From Phycisphaerales bacterium (GTDB taxonomy: Bacteria > Planctomycetota > Phycisphaerae > Phycisphaerales > UBA1924), in contig JALHOJ010000009.1 of NCBI GenBank assembly GCA_022843045.1, positions 1 to 64,000 on the forward strand: a DNA stretch of 64,000 nt. Direction: 5' to 3'. Shown here in pieces: positions 23,950-33,267 of the stretch. Positions within the stretch are counted from its first letter, which is position 1, and each line of letters begins with the position of its first letter. The notes beneath the pieces were generated by a model, which was not told the origin of the DNA, searched no databases, and saw nothing but the letters and a program-made list of their open reading frames with translations. The position numbers were made by a program, and so were the translations under genes.

Positions 23950-24576
23950 ATGTCGGCAAAGTTCACGGGTGCTGGCATGCCATACGACATTTGCAAAGCC
24001 AATCTTGATCGTGCTCTGCTGGAAGAGTTCATCGACTATGAGGGCGAGTACGGCCAAGATGCACGCTGCGACCGCGTGAACGAGTTGCTCGCCCTTGACC
24101 TGCTCGAGTACCTCCGCACTCCACCAATGGGACGTGCATCGTTTGCGAACAGAGTCACTGCAAGCCAGAACATCGCGGCTGATGCTCTTTCAAACTGGCT
24201 GGATCGCGAGGCCGCGAACCCACATCGTGAAGCGACCGTGGTGTGTTTCCTCGCCTGCCATGTCGTGATCGTTGAACCAATCTACTGGATCGACTTCTTC
24301 CTGTCCTGTCGAATGCTCATGGGCGATGCCGCAGTCTCCTGCCGGGACTTCGTGCAGGACGTATTACTGCATGAGCGTGTTCCGCAGCCCACATGGGCAG
24401 TTGTGCTTATGCGTGCCGCTTGCGCGACCGACGACCGATCAAGCGATGAAGTTGTGTGGCTCGGGACAATCGTTGAATTGGCGTGGCACGAGATACTGGT
24501 TCGTCACGCCAGATCGCGACAGATTGACCCGCAACAACGAATTGAGCGAATTACGAGTTCCCGCGGCTACCGTTGA
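23950..24576 (+). CDS. Hypothetical protein of atypical composition
   Basis: A 208-aa protein with no recognised family. It is mostly helical, with a hydrophobic stretch (VVCFLACHVVIVEPIYWIDFFLSC, about residues 97-120) that could be a membrane segment or a buried helix, six or more Cys, and a charged C-terminus (ARSRQIDPQQRIERITS). Base composition is visibly lower in G+C than the genes around it and the third codon positions are less biased, suggesting recent arrival by transfer or low expression. The ATG at 23950 is the longest start. It stands alone between queF and the convergent ATP-grasp gene. Confidence 0.6.
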   Translation: MSAKFTGAGMPYDICKANLDRALLEEFIDYEGEYGQDARCDRVNELLALDLLEYLRTPPMGRASFANRVTASQNIAADALSNWLDREAANPHREATVVCFLACHVVIVEPIYWIDFFLSCRMLMGDAAVSCRDFVQDVLLHERVPQPTWAVVLMRAACATDDRSSDEVVWLGTIVELAWHEILVRHARSRQIDPQQRIERITSSRGYR

Positions 24577-24655
24577 TGCCTGGGACGCACGCTGGTTCGG
24601 TGACCTCGACATCAGATTGTCGGTTCGTTTCCGATGCTTCCGCGGCGAATCCACT

Positions 24656-25582
24656 TCACTCCACCGCCTCAATCCCTCTTGAGAAATCTTGATTCAAGAT
24701 TCGATACTGCTCACTCCGCGCGTCACCCGTCACCGTCGGCGTGACGTTGACGTCAATCAATACCGCCCGGCCTTCGTGCATCACAAAGTCCATCTTGCCG
24801 TAGTCAAGGCCAAGTTCCTTGCGACGCTTGGCGAGGCCCGGCGGGGGCTCGTGAAATTCGCCCAGGGCACCGTTGCTGTTCTTGACATAGGGATCGTCGC
24901 TCCGCAGGATGCGCCCGATGGAGCGGTCGCCCATCACGATCCACATTCTCATGACGTACTGCGAGCCGTCGCGCTCGGGGATGAACTTCTCGACGACGAG
25001 GTCCTGACTCGCAAACACCGCGCGGGGTACGTCTCGAAGCGATGGCAGGATCGGGTACTTTGTGAGCGTCTTGGCCCAGCCGCGGCGCACGCACCAATCT
25101 TCGATCCAATTGATCCGGCCTAGTTTGGTGCGGACGCGTTGCAGCAGTGACGGTCCGCCTTCGGGACCAAACCAGGCATCGGTGAAGCCGCCGCAGTTGT
25201 TGGTGGTCTTGATGATGACGGGGCCGTCCCAAGCGTCATGGGGCCCGATCCGCCGGCGGCTGATCGCATGCTTTCGGATGTCGCGCACGCGGCGGTTGAC
25301 GACGCGCGGGTGCTCCTGCATCAGGCTCCAGTATCGATCGGGCAGGTACGAGAGGTCCACGTGCGGGAACAGCACGTCGCACTCCAGAGCCTTCGCTCGC
25401 TCGCCCGGGCCGAACAGCAGCTCTACCCGCATGCCGCGCGCTTTCCAGTTGCTGACCATCGCCCACAGGCGATAGTTGCCGCGCTCGGCGTCGTGGCGGG
25501 CGCGTTCGTGGAAGAGGATGGCGATGGAGCGGACGGGGGGCACGAGATGCGAGGGTACCGGCGTGTTGGGACACGTGCACAT
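24656..25582 (-). CDS. ATP-grasp-like protein
   Basis: A 308-aa cytoplasmic protein predicted to have an ATP-grasp fold. Evidence is the Lys-bearing strand VIIKTTNNCGG near residue 125 and the metal-binding terminal block GLDYGKMDFVMHEGRAVLIDVNVTPT near 262-287, which matches the DxN pattern of ATP-grasp ligases. A segment VVEKFIPERDGSQYVMRMWIVMGD near 195 is typical too. The ligated substrates are unknown; relatives near glycan genes act on peptides or polysaccharides. The ATG at 25582 is 23 bases downstream of the SpoIIE-type phosphatase stop, so the two are probably one operon. Confidence 0.75.
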   Translation of the reverse strand: MCTCPNTPVPSHLVPPVRSIAILFHERARHDAERGNYRLWAMVSNWKARGMRVELLFGPGERAKALECDVLFPHVDLSYLPDRYWSLMQEHPRVVNRRVRDIRKHAISRRRIGPHDAWDGPVIIKTTNNCGGFTDAWFGPEGGPSLLQRVRTKLGRINWIEDWCVRRGWAKTLTKYPILPSLRDVPRAVFASQDLVVEKFIPERDGSQYVMRMWIVMGDRSIGRILRSDDPYVKNSNGALGEFHEPPPGLAKRRKELGLDYGKMDFVMHEGRAVLIDVNVTPTVTGDARSEQYRILNQDFSRGIEAVE

Positions 25583-25605
25583 GGTGGCGGCGTGGCCTGT
25601 GAGTT

Positions 25606-26589
25606 CTATCTGCGATTGAAACGATCGATCATCGATCCGAGAATGTTGTCGACGCGGAGTTCGGGCATCGCGAATCGCTGCGGCACCCCGCGGATTGTGC
25701 TCGCGATGCTCGAGACGAGCTCGCGGCCCAGGCGCAGGCCCGTACGGGCGCTCATGGCGAGGCTGCCTCGGGGGACGGGGATGGCGTTGGGGCGGAGCAG
25801 GAGCATGGTCGCGTCGTCGTCGAGCGGCGTCGTAGTAAAGTCAAGCAGGCGGCGATGGACTGCGCTCACGAAGCCCTGGGCGACAGCGTCGTCGCCCCCG
25901 GAGATTTGATTTGAGACGTCATTGAGCATGGCGAGCAGGCCCTTGTCGCCCAAGAACGCCCGGGCGGGGTTGCGGGCCTCGATCAACGCATCGGTGTAAA
26001 GCAGCAGTGCGTCGCCGCGGGCGAGGCGGACTTTTTCACGGCCGTAGGTGCTCGCGTCGAAGATGCCCAGGGGGATGTTGTCGTTGGCGGCTTCGTTCTG
26101 TGACGCCTTGTCGCGTGCTGCGGCGCCGCGGCTTGCGCTGAGCGATTCCCAGGCGCGGTTCGCGCCGCGATACACCAGCGGCGGCGGATGGCCGGCGATG
26201 GTGAGATCGATCTCGCCCGTAGGGCCCCAGAAAGTCGCGACGATCGCGGTGGCGAAACGACCGCCCTCGGAGACGGCGGCGAACTCGCGATTGATTTCGC
26301 CCATCAGTTTCGTTTGGTCGACGTAGTTGACGTACTGCCGCATCAGGTTGCGAAGCCGCACGGCGACCTTCGCGACTTGCTCGCCGTGACCAGCGACGTC
26401 GGCGATCAACACGCGGCCGATGCGTCCGGTGGCGCAACTACTGAGATAATGAATATCGCCGCCCGCCGCGTCGCCCGCGTGGGGCTTGCTGAGGACCCAT
26501 GCGTCCAGGCCAGGCATGGAGACCGCCCGCTCGACCTCGTCGTTGCCGCCCCAGACTTCGGAGCATTGGAGGTGGTGGGGGTCGGGCAT
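25606..26589 (-). CDS. SpoIIE/PP2C-family Ser/Thr phosphatase
   Basis: Metal-dependent protein phosphatase, 327 aa, cytoplasmic, probably acting on phosphorylated regulators such as anti-sigma antagonists. PPM landmarks: AGGDIHYLSS near residue 43 and LIADVAGHGEQVA near 62 (metal Asp), TIAGHPPPLVYRG near 135, LLLYTDALIEARN near 200, and LDDDATMLLLRP near 255 (metal Asp). About 60 residues follow the phosphatase core and are unassigned (RELVSSIASTIRG). No HAMP or receiver domain is attached, so activation must come from a partner. The ATG at 26589 (MPDPHHLQC) is chosen over a TTG 48 bases upstream. The CHASE2 kinase at 11972 could oppose it, but nothing links them directly. Confidence 0.9.
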   Translation of the reverse strand: MPDPHHLQCSEVWGGNDEVERAVSMPGLDAWVLSKPHAGDAAGGDIHYLSSCATGRIGRVLIADVAGHGEQVAKVAVRLRNLMRQYVNYVDQTKLMGEINREFAAVSEGGRFATAIVATFWGPTGEIDLTIAGHPPPLVYRGANRAWESLSASRGAAARDKASQNEAANDNIPLGIFDASTYGREKVRLARGDALLLYTDALIEARNPARAFLGDKGLLAMLNDVSNQISGGDDAVAQGFVSAVHRRLLDFTTTPLDDDATMLLLRPNAIPVPRGSLAMSARTGLRLGRELVSSIASTIRGVPQRFAMPELRVDNILGSMIDRFNRR

Positions 26590-26707
26590 GGGGGAGGGTA
26601 GAGACTGGTCGTGAGGCGAACGGAAGACTGGGCACAAGACCAGCGTGAGGTTGAACGATCGCGGCGAAGTCGATGCATGCTGCTGACGTTCGCTGCGTCC
26701 GCGTTAG

Positions 26708-27268
26708 TCACTCGGAAGCGTTTCGACTGAACTCGCGGTTCTGAATGAGGGCAGTCCAAGAGGCTCGAATCGAGATGATCAACGGGATGGCGGCCAGGGC
26801 AAAGTCGGCCGTGACAAGCGGGCCGGGCGCGGCATGCCCCTGGACCCAATCGCGAATGCTCATCGCGAGAAAGAAGACATAGAACAAGGCACCAGATCCG
26901 CCCATCAGGAGCGCCAGCATCCAGATGCCCTTTTCCTCACGACGCTTGATGTAGCAGCCCATCAATGCCATGAGCCACACGCAGGCCATGCTTGTGACAA
27001 TGCCAACCGGGGACTTGAACCGCCAACACAGAACCCAGCCAAGCAGCCCGGCAAGCCCAAGAAGAGGAGAAAGGTACTCGATCTGTCGATAGCGACGGTC
27101 GGATAGAGGTTGAAGAAGCGAAGTCAGCACGACGGACGGTATCTTCTTCGTCGCAAGAGCGTGGGCGTACTCCCAAGGCGTGAGTCGGGTTGGCAGCGTT
27201 CGACCTCGCTCGCGACGAGGTCCCGTCGGGTTACTGATGCTCGGCACGTCGCGACCATTCGAACTCAA
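26708..27268 (-). CDS. Hypothetical membrane protein with four predicted helices
   Basis: A 186-aa protein of no recognised family. The first 65 residues are basic and hydrophilic (TGPRRERGRTLPTRLTPWEYAHALATKK). Four transmembrane segments follow: GLAGLLGWVLCW, VGIVTSMACVWLMALMGCY, IWMLALLMGGSGALFYVFFLA and VTADFALAAIPLIISI. The longest frame starts at TTG (27268) and overlaps the end of the ABC-F gene by 38 bases; no later ATG precedes the first helix, so the true start is unsettled (a GTG near 27135 is possible). Its overlap implies co-transcription with the ABC-F ATPase. Confidence 0.65.
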   Translation of the reverse strand: MSSNGRDVPSISNPTGPRRERGRTLPTRLTPWEYAHALATKKIPSVVLTSLLQPLSDRRYRQIEYLSPLLGLAGLLGWVLCWRFKSPVGIVTSMACVWLMALMGCYIKRREEKGIWMLALLMGGSGALFYVFFLAMSIRDWVQGHAAPGPLVTADFALAAIPLIISIRASWTALIQNREFSRNASE

Positions 27269-29279
27269 GGGGTTCGAGTTCCGCCGCTGCGGCGTTGCGT
27301 TGATCGGTGAGCTTGGTCATCTTGTTGTGGTCGCGCCAAGTGTCAGGATTCGCGAGTTCGACGTCGAGTTGCCTGAGCTTGGTTTCGAGTTGCTCGATTT
27401 TCTGTTCGAGCTTGTCGGTGCTCATGCGTTCGAGGGCGCTGAGGCTCGGCCCCCCGCCCCCGCTCCCCCCGCCCCCCGAGCCACCGCCCTTGTTGAAGCT
27501 CTTGGTCTGTTGAGCTTTCGCCGCGTCCTGCTTCTTGCGTTCTTCGGCTTCGCGCTGCTTCTTGGCCTGATCGTCACGGCGGGCTTTGGCTTCGGCTTCG
27601 GCGCGGGCGGTTTCCTTCTCGCGAGCGACCTTCTTGTCGTGCCATTCGGTGTAGTTGCCCAGGAACACCTCCGCGTTGCCTTCGCCGTCGAGGACGATGA
27701 GGTGGTCGCAGGTGGCGTCGATGAGGGCGCGGTCGTGGCTGATCAGGATGAGCGTGCCTTCGAAGCCGCCCTCCATGCACATCGCGTCTTCGAGGCGCTC
27801 GGCGCTTTCGATGTCGAGATGGTTGGTGGGTTCGTCGAGGACGAGGCAGTTCTTGGCGCTGGCAAGCAGCCCGGCGAGCACGGCCCGGCTGCGTTCGCCG
27901 CCCGACATGTGCATGAGAAGTTTTTCTTGGTCTTCGCCGCTGAAGAGGAACGCGCCGGCGAGGTCGCGGGCTTGCTGTTCGCTCATCGCCTGCTGCGGGG
28001 CTTCCTTGAGGATCACGCCTTGCAGGTATCGAGTAACGGTTTGGTCGAGGAACAGGCCTTCGTGGGTTTGCTTGTAGTAGCCGGTGACGAGCGAACTACC
28101 GAGCTGAACCTTGCCGGTGTCGAGAGGCAACTCGCCCAGCATGCAGCGGACGAGGGTGGACTTGCCCGCTCCGTTGGGGCCGATAATGCCCCAGCGTTCG
28201 CCGCGTTGGATCTGCAAGGAGAGGTCGTAAAAGAGGACCTTGTCGGTGCCGTCCTCGCGCTTGTACTGCTTGTTGGCTTCGCGGAGCGCGACGACCACAT
28301 CGCCGCTGCGCGGGGCTTTGGGGAGGCGGATGGAGAACGAATCGATCTCCATCGGGCGTTCGAGGGTGCTGCTGACTTTCTCGCGTTCGAGGCGGGTTTC
28401 GCGCCCGCGGGCTTGCTTGGCGCGCTGGCCGGCCTTGTACCGCCTGATGTACGCCTCTTCCTTGCGGAACTTGTCCTGCTGGGCCTCGTAGGCGCGGAGC
28501 ATGACGGTGCGGCGTTCGACGCGGAGCTCGCGGAACTTCTCGTAGTTGCCCGGATAGTCGATGATGCGGCCGCCCTCGACCTCCACGATGCGATCAACGA
28601 CATTGTCGAGCAGGTAGCGATCGTGGCTGACCATCAGGACCGCGCCCTTGAACTCGTCCTTCAGGAAGTGCTCAAGCCAGAGGCGACCATCGATGTCGAG
28701 GTGGTTGGTGGGTTCGTCCAAGAGCAGGACGTCGGGGCTTTCAAGGAGAAGCTTGCCCAAGGCGAGGCGGCCGCGCTGGCCGCCAGAGAGTTGGTGGACT
28801 TTGAGTTCGAACTGCGAGTCGACGAATCCCAGGCCGTGGAGGACTTCGCCGATCTTGTGCTCGACGGCGTATCCGCCCGCGGCCTCCAACTGGGCTTCGA
28901 GGTCGGCGTGCTTCTTCATCACGCGGTCGAGTTCGTCGCCTTGCACGACTGCCATCTGGTCGTAGAGCTCGTGCATCTGCTCGTGGAGTTTGTGGACGTG
29001 GTCGAAGGCACGCTCGGCGGCGTCGTGGAGGGTGTCTTGCGGGTCGAGGTTGGGGTCTTGGTGCAGGTAGCCAGCTCTGCAGCCGCGTTGCAGCACGACA
29101 CTCCCGCCTCGCTCGCAGGGCATCAGGCCAGCGAGGATCTTCAGGAGCGTGCTCTTGCCCGTGCCGTTGCGGCCGACCATGCCGACGCGCTGGCCGGCTT
29201 CGAGGGAAAAGGACACGCCATCAAGGATGATCGTGTCCCCATATTGGTGTTTCACATTGGAACAAGCGAGGAGCGGCAC
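27231..29279 (-). CDS. ABC-F family ATPase (Uup-like)
   Basis: Soluble ABC protein that acts on ribosomes rather than in transport. The 682 residues hold two nucleotide-binding domains: Walker A GRNGTGKSTLLK near 37, signature LSGGQRGRLALGKLLL near 150, Walker B VLLLDEPTNHLDI near 172; then GPNGAGKSTLVR near 355, MSGGERSRAVLAG near 450 and LVLDEPTNHLDI. The basic linker between domains (about 230-290) is the ABC_tran_Xtn element. C-terminal to domain 2 is a charged helix, a Gly-rich hinge (GGGSGGGGSGGGG) and a coiled coil (EQKIEQLETKLRQLDVEL), the Uup-type DNA- or RNA-binding end. GTG at 29279 (VPLLACSNV) is chosen; an ATG at 29330 would add 17 residues. Confidence 0.92.
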   Translation of the reverse strand: MPLLACSNVKHQYGDTIILDGVSFSLEAGQRVGMVGRNGTGKSTLLKILAGLMPCERGGSVVLQRGCRAGYLHQDPNLDPQDTLHDAAERAFDHVHKLHEQMHELYDQMAVVQGDELDRVMKKHADLEAQLEAAGGYAVEHKIGEVLHGLGFVDSQFELKVHQLSGGQRGRLALGKLLLESPDVLLLDEPTNHLDIDGRLWLEHFLKDEFKGAVLMVSHDRYLLDNVVDRIVEVEGGRIIDYPGNYEKFRELRVERRTVMLRAYEAQQDKFRKEEAYIRRYKAGQRAKQARGRETRLEREKVSSTLERPMEIDSFSIRLPKAPRSGDVVVALREANKQYKREDGTDKVLFYDLSLQIQRGERWGIIGPNGAGKSTLVRCMLGELPLDTGKVQLGSSLVTGYYKQTHEGLFLDQTVTRYLQGVILKEAPQQAMSEQQARDLAGAFLFSGEDQEKLLMHMSGGERSRAVLAGLLASAKNCLVLDEPTNHLDIESAERLEDAMCMEGGFEGTLILISHDRALIDATCDHLIVLDGEGNAEVFLGNYTEWHDKKVAREKETARAEAEAKARRDDQAKKQREAEERKKQDAAKAQQTKSFNKGGGSGGGGSGGGGPSLSALERMSTDKLEQKIEQLETKLRQLDVELANPDTWRDHNKMTKLTDQRNAAAAELEPLEFEWSRRAEHQ

Positions 29280-29386
29280 GGGCCGACAGTAAGCAGGGCG
29301 AAGGCCAAAGGGAACCCACGCGACGAACATGCCCCGCACAGACGCTATCAGACGTGTACGGGGCGTGAAAACCCGCGCAAGATGGG

Positions 29387-29408
29387 GCGATTTTGCTTGC
29401 CAAATCGC
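29387..29408. promoter_or_regulatory. Candidate operator palindrome between divergent genes
   Basis: GCGATTT (29387-29393), 8 bases, then AAATCGC (29402-29408): a perfect 7-bp inverted repeat in the 216-base gap between the ABC-F gene and the PTPG-tail protein. AT-richer than its surroundings. It could be a repressor site for either gene. Confidence 0.3.
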
Positions 29409-29495
29409 GGTTGTGCGCGACAATACGCGGAGTGGCCTTGCGTTTGGCTGCTCTTGCGTTGCTTCTTGAACCTCTGAATCCAAGGACCCCACGCC

Positions 29496-30089
29496 ATGAC
29501 GTGCCGCGTGCCCGCTTTGCTTGTTGCTCCGATTGCTCTGACCCTCGTTGCTGGCGCGCAGGCTGGCGTGATTTGGAATGAAGCGGGGAATGGCGATCTG
29601 TCCGACAACTGGCTCGCGCCCAGTTCGGCGGTCCTGGGCTTGGGCAGCAACACGATTGCAGGCACGACGGGCGAGCGGGACGACGGCTCGGTGGATCGCG
29701 ATTACATCACGATCTTCATTCCTGCAGGGCTGATTCTGTCTGAGATCATGCACGTCGATTACTTCAGCAACGATCAGGTGGCCTTCATCGGCGTGCAGCA
29801 GGGCTCGACCATGCCTGACCCCAACACGGTGACGGCGGAGTCGCTCTTGGGATGGACGCTGTTTGGGCCTTCGACGGTGGGCACCGATATGTTCAACGGA
29901 CTTTCGACGCCCCGGTATCCGGGCGGCGGGTTCCTGCCACTAGTTGAGGGGCCGGCGACGTACACGTTCTGGATTCAGCAGACTGGCGAGTCGTCGCTGT
30001 ATGAGTTTGACTTTGTGACGGTGCCGACGCCCGGGGTGGCGGGGTTGGTGCTGGGCGGGCTGCTCGCAGGGTCGCGCCGGCGTCGCTGA
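29496..30089 (+). CDS. Secreted protein with a PTPG/Arg C-terminal sorting tail
   Basis: A 197-aa exported protein. A signal peptide covers residues 1-23 (cleavage near GAQA-G). The mature part begins [15 protein letters not shown], a pattern often seen at the start of PEP-CTERM proteins, and is beta-rich and acidic, with only the signal-peptide Cys. The last 21 residues are PTPG, a hydrophobic helix and four Arg, matching the tail of the protein at 10925 almost feature by feature. Likely processed and attached at the cell surface by an exosortase-like enzyme encoded elsewhere. Biochemical role unknown. Confidence 0.85.
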   Translation: MTCRVPALLVAPIALTLVAGAQAGVIWNEAGNGDLSDNWLAPSSAVLGLGSNTIAGTTGERDDGSVDRDYITIFIPAGLILSEIMHVDYFSNDQVAFIGVQQGSTMPDPNTVTAESLLGWTLFGPSTVGTDMFNGLSTPRYPGGGFLPLVEGPATYTFWIQQTGESSLYEFDFVTVPTPGVAGLVLGGLLAGSRRRR

Positions 30090-30124
30090 ACGCAACACGC
30101 ACCATTCGGGCGATACGCTCTGGC

Positions 30125-31510
30125 ATGAGCGTCGGTAAGCACGTTGAAAAAGTCACGGTCATGGGCCTGGGGCACTTTGGCGGCGGCGTCGGTGTCGCGC
30201 GGCACTTTGCTGCAATGGGCGCAGATGTGCTGGTGACGGACCTCGAGCCGGCCGAGAAGCTGCACGACTCGATCGCGCAGGTGCAGGATCTGATCGATCA
30301 GGGCCGCGTCACGCTGCGACTTGGCGAACACAACGTCAGTGACTTCACGACCACGCAGCTTGTGATCGCCAACCCCGCCGTGCCCGCGCCGTGGAACAAC
30401 CGGTTCTTGCGAGCCGCGAGCGCGGCGGGCGTGCCAATCACCACGGAGTTCAATCTGGCGATCGGGCAACTGCCTGTGGCGCAACGGGAACGAATGATCG
30501 CGATTACGGGCACGGCGGGAAAAAGCACGACGAGCGCGATGGTGGCGCACGTGCTGAACCAGTCGGGGCGGCGAGCGATCCTTGCCGGGAACATCGGGGG
30601 CAGTGCGCTGCAAGAACTGGGAGCAGCGGCTCGGGGCGATGATGTGCCGTGGCTGGTGCTCGAGGTGTCGAGCTTCATGTTGTATTGGCTGAGCCCCGCG
30701 GCGCGGCGGGATGGGCTGCTGCCGCCGGCGTGGGGCGATCCATCGCAGTTCGCGGCGTGGCCGGCGCGGGTGCGGGCGGTGACGAACGTTGCGGACAATC
30801 ACCTGGATTGGCACAAGACGTTTGATCACTACGACCGGTGCAAGTTCGAATTGGCGGATCATCCGCGGGCGGGGGATACTGCGATTCTCGGCGCTGGGCT
30901 GGAGCGGTGGACGCTGTCGCGCGAGTTGCGGCGGTTGCAGCTCTCGTCGGCGGATCGCGTCGATGACCTTGCGATACCGGGCGAGCACAACCAACGCAAC
31001 GCGGCGATGGCCATCGCGGCCGCATGCGCGGCGGATGCGTCGCTTGCTCGAGAGGAAGCGGTCAAGCATGTGCAGACTTTCAAGGGGTTGCCGCATCGGT
31101 TGGAACTCGCTGGCGAAGTCGCTGGCGTGAAGTACTTCAACGACAGCAAGAGCACGACGCCGCAGGCAACGTTGCTGGCGGTGCGGGCGTTTGGGGACGT
31201 CGGTGCGGCGCGAGTGCATCTGATCGCGGGCGGGTATGACAAGAAGTCGGACCTTTCGCCGATCGGTGGGCTGGCGGGGGAACTGGCGGGGTTATACACG
31301 ATCGGGGCGACGGGCCCGGCGATCGCGGCGGAGGCGGGGGGGCGGGCGGTGGCGGCGCAGACGCTCGCGAACGCGATGGTGGAGGTCAAGCGGCGGGCAA
31401 AGGCTGGCGATGTGGTGCTGCTCAGTCCGGGGTGCGCGAGTTGGGACCAATTCACGAACTACGAAGAGCGCGGCGAGCAGTTCAAGCGGTTGATCGGGGG
31501 TGGATCGTGA
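30125..31510 (+). CDS. murD: UDP-N-acetylmuramoyl-L-alanine--D-glutamate ligase
   Basis: Adds D-glutamate to UDP-MurNAc-L-Ala in peptidoglycan precursor synthesis, in the cytoplasm. The 461 residues fit the family (about 440). Landmarks are the N-terminal Rossmann motif [16 protein letters not shown] loop [13 protein letters not shown] near residue 127, NIGG near 156, EVSSFML near 180, [16 protein letters not shown] near 222, [13 protein letters not shown] near 290, GLPHRLE near 322, [11 protein letters not shown] near 340, and [19 protein letters not shown] near 430. It stands outside a division and cell-wall (dcw) cluster. Its stop overlaps the GTG of the next gene (GTGA), so the two are translationally coupled. 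Confidence 0.95.
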   Translation: MSVGKHVEKVTVMGLGHFGGGVGVARHFAAMGADVLVTDLEPAEKLHDSIAQVQDLIDQGRVTLRLGEHNVSDFTTTQLVIANPAVPAPWNNRFLRAASAAGVPITTEFNLAIGQLPVAQRERMIAITGTAGKSTTSAMVAHVLNQSGRRAILAGNIGGSALQELGAAARGDDVPWLVLEVSSFMLYWLSPAARRDGLLPPAWGDPSQFAAWPARVRAVTNVADNHLDWHKTFDHYDRCKFELADHPRAGDTAILGAGLERWTLSRELRRLQLSSADRVDDLAIPGEHNQRNAAMAIAAACAADASLAREEAVKHVQTFKGLPHRLELAGEVAGVKYFNDSKSTTPQATLLAVRAFGDVGAARVHLIAGGYDKKSDLSPIGGLAGELAGLYTIGATGPAIAAEAGGRAVAAQTLANAMVEVKRRAKAGDVVLLSPGCASWDQFTNYEERGEQFKRLIGGGS

Positions 31511-32370
31511 GGCGAGCGAATCACATCGCAGCGTGGGGCGGGCTCGTGTCGATGGGCGCAGCGATCGTCGCGGGCGGGTGCGCCGCCAAACGTACAGCGA
31601 GCGCGGAGTCGGAGCCGGAAGCCCCCGTGATCTCCCAATCGCAGCCTTCGAAGCCGCTTCAGGCCGCTCCACTCGCCGCTCAGGCTGCACCGACGCAATC
31701 CGTGAACTCATCGCAGCCAGCGCCGGCGATCGCGGAGTGGACGACGCCCTTTCCACACGTCGCTGTGAATCGCGCGGCGCGGCAGGTGCGCGTGAACGGG
31801 TTCGTGCCGATCGATGCGCACAACGAGAAGACGCCACGCGTGTTTCTTGAGGTGCTGGTGTGCTCGCGTAACACCAAGGAGCACGAGGCGCTGGTCGTGA
31901 CGGATGCGAAGCCCTCGCACGTCCACGCGGCGATGTTGATGATCGGGCTGGAGCCGGGTGCGCCCGGATCGTGGCGGTGGGCGGAGGGGGCCGCGAAGCC
32001 GGAGGCGATTGCTCCGAATGGGCCTCGAATTCGCGTGACCGTGCGGCCTGAGGGGGGCCAAGCTGTGGACATTCGTGAGTGGGTGGTGCAGCGTGATGGA
32101 GCGACGCGATTGCCCGCGCATGAGCATCTGGTGTTCGCGGGTTCGATCTTCCGAACGCTGGGTGCTCCGGGTGAGGCACGAGCAATCTACGGCGCGGACG
32201 CCGACGGAACGATCGTGGGTCTCACGGCGTTTGGCACCGAGACGATCGCTTGGTCGGGCATGTATCACCACGACACGGCGACGGAGCAGCCCGCATGGAT
32301 GGCGGACGCGGCGAGAATGCCGAAGTTTGGGACGGACGTTGAAGTCCTTATCGAACCCATCGCGCCCTAG
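31507..32370 (+). CDS. YdjY-domain lipoprotein
   Basis: A 287-aa exported protein with a YdjY domain, function unknown. An N-terminal helix ends in a lipobox (IVAGGC, Cys about residue 25), so it is probably lipid-anchored. A low-complexity Ser/Pro/Ala/Gln segment (about 30-75) leads to the domain: [39 protein letters not shown] near residues 115-155 (given here only by its key parts [13 protein letters not shown] and [13 protein letters not shown]) is the diagnostic block. The GTG start at 31507 overlaps the murD stop and explains why no ribosome-binding site of its own is needed. The longer frame reading back into murD is rejected. Confidence 0.85.
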   Translation: MRRANHIAAWGGLVSMGAAIVAGGCAAKRTASAESEPEAPVISQSQPSKPLQAAPLAAQAAPTQSVNSSQPAPAIAEWTTPFPHVAVNRAARQVRVNGFVPIDAHNEKTPRVFLEVLVCSRNTKEHEALVVTDAKPSHVHAAMLMIGLEPGAPGSWRWAEGAAKPEAIAPNGPRIRVTVRPEGGQAVDIREWVVQRDGATRLPAHEHLVFAGSIFRTLGAPGEARAIYGADADGTIVGLTAFGTETIAWSGMYHHDTATEQPAWMADAARMPKFGTDVEVLIEPIAP

Positions 32371-32427
32371 CACCGGCGGCGGCCGTCCGACTTTCATCTC
32401 AGTTGTGAGCTTTCGGCTCTGCGTTTC

Positions 32428-33267
32428 TCACGTAGTCGTGATGTCACGCCGCGATAGGATCACCGCTGTTCCCGTCCACAGCACGACGCATGCACCCGCG
32501 AGGATGCCCATGTCCTTCCAGGGCCATTCGCCGCTCAGGAGCATGCCGATGGGCTTGTAGTAGTCGAGGAAACTGAGGAACGCGAGTTGCTTGGTGAACT
32601 CCAACGCGGGGTCGAGCGTGTGCAGGAAGTTGATGAGCAGGCTGAAGATGGTGATGACGATCACGGCGAGTACGGCGCGCACGCGGCGGTCGGTGTAGTG
32701 GGCGACGAGCAGGGCGGCGCAGCCGATGACGGCGTAGACGAGCGAGAGGTTGCAGAGCACCATGAAGAGCTTGGCCCAGTCGGGGCGGAACTCGGGCTTG
32801 ATGAACTGAGCGCCGACGTAGCTGCCTGCGTAGACCGCGGCGAGGACGACGCCCGCGGTGATCAGCCAAGCGAGGGTTTCGCTCGCGAGCAGTCGCAAAC
32901 GCGAGACGGGCAGGGCCAGCAGCACATCGACAGTGCCTCGCTCGACTTCGCCAGCCAAGACGCGGGTGCAGACCATGATGGCGTGGGCGCTGAGCAGCGC
33001 GAGGACGATGGGGTGGCTCCACGCGATGGCGAACGCGACTTCGGAGACGCCCGCTCCGGTGGAATCTAGGCCCAGAATGGCGTCGCGAAACTGCTTGACG
33101 CCCGGCGGGATGAACTGACGCTGCATGAAGCGGGCTTGGATTCGCGGGAGCGCGTACGCGAGCAGGCCGGAGATCGTGGCGAGCACGCCCGCGAAGACGA
33201 GCGTAATGCCGAGAATCTCCCGGAGGGCACGCTGCACGAGGCCAAGGTTGAACGGGCCAAAGTTCAT
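32428..33267 (-). CDS. ABC transporter permease (ABC-2 type)
   Basis: Membrane partner of the adjacent ATPase, 279 aa, with six predicted helices: the first near residues 20-42 (ITLVFAGVLATISGLLAYAL), then about 85-105, 130-150, 170-195, 205-225 and 255-272. The cytoplasmic segment CTRVLAGEVERGTVDVLLALPVSR is the typical ABC-2 pattern, where E-R-G-T/L contacts the ATPase. The substrate is unknown; related pairs export drugs, Na+ or glycolipids. Its ATG overlaps the ATPase stop (33264-33267), so the pair is translationally coupled. Converges with the YdjY gene 57 bases away. Confidence 0.88.
   Translation of the reverse strand: MNFGPFNLGLVQRALREILGITLVFAGVLATISGLLAYALPRIQARFMQRQFIPPGVKQFRDAILGLDSTGAGVSEVAFAIAWSHPIVLALLSAHAIMVCTRVLAGEVERGTVDVLLALPVSRLRLLASETLAWLITAGVVLAAVYAGSYVGAQFIKPEFRPDWAKLFMVLCNLSLVYAVIGCAALLVAHYTDRRVRAVLAVIVITIFSLLINFLHTLDPALEFTKQLAFLSFLDYYKPIGMLLSGEWPWKDMGILAGACVVLWTGTAVILSRRDITTT

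Noticed and set aside
27180-29477. Long antisense frames opposite the ABC-F gene, the TerC genes (16862-18775), the histidine kinase (5716-7410) and rpsA (61820-63235)
   Set aside because: All are shadows of genes with clear family motifs on the opposite strand and have no start signals or domain patterns.
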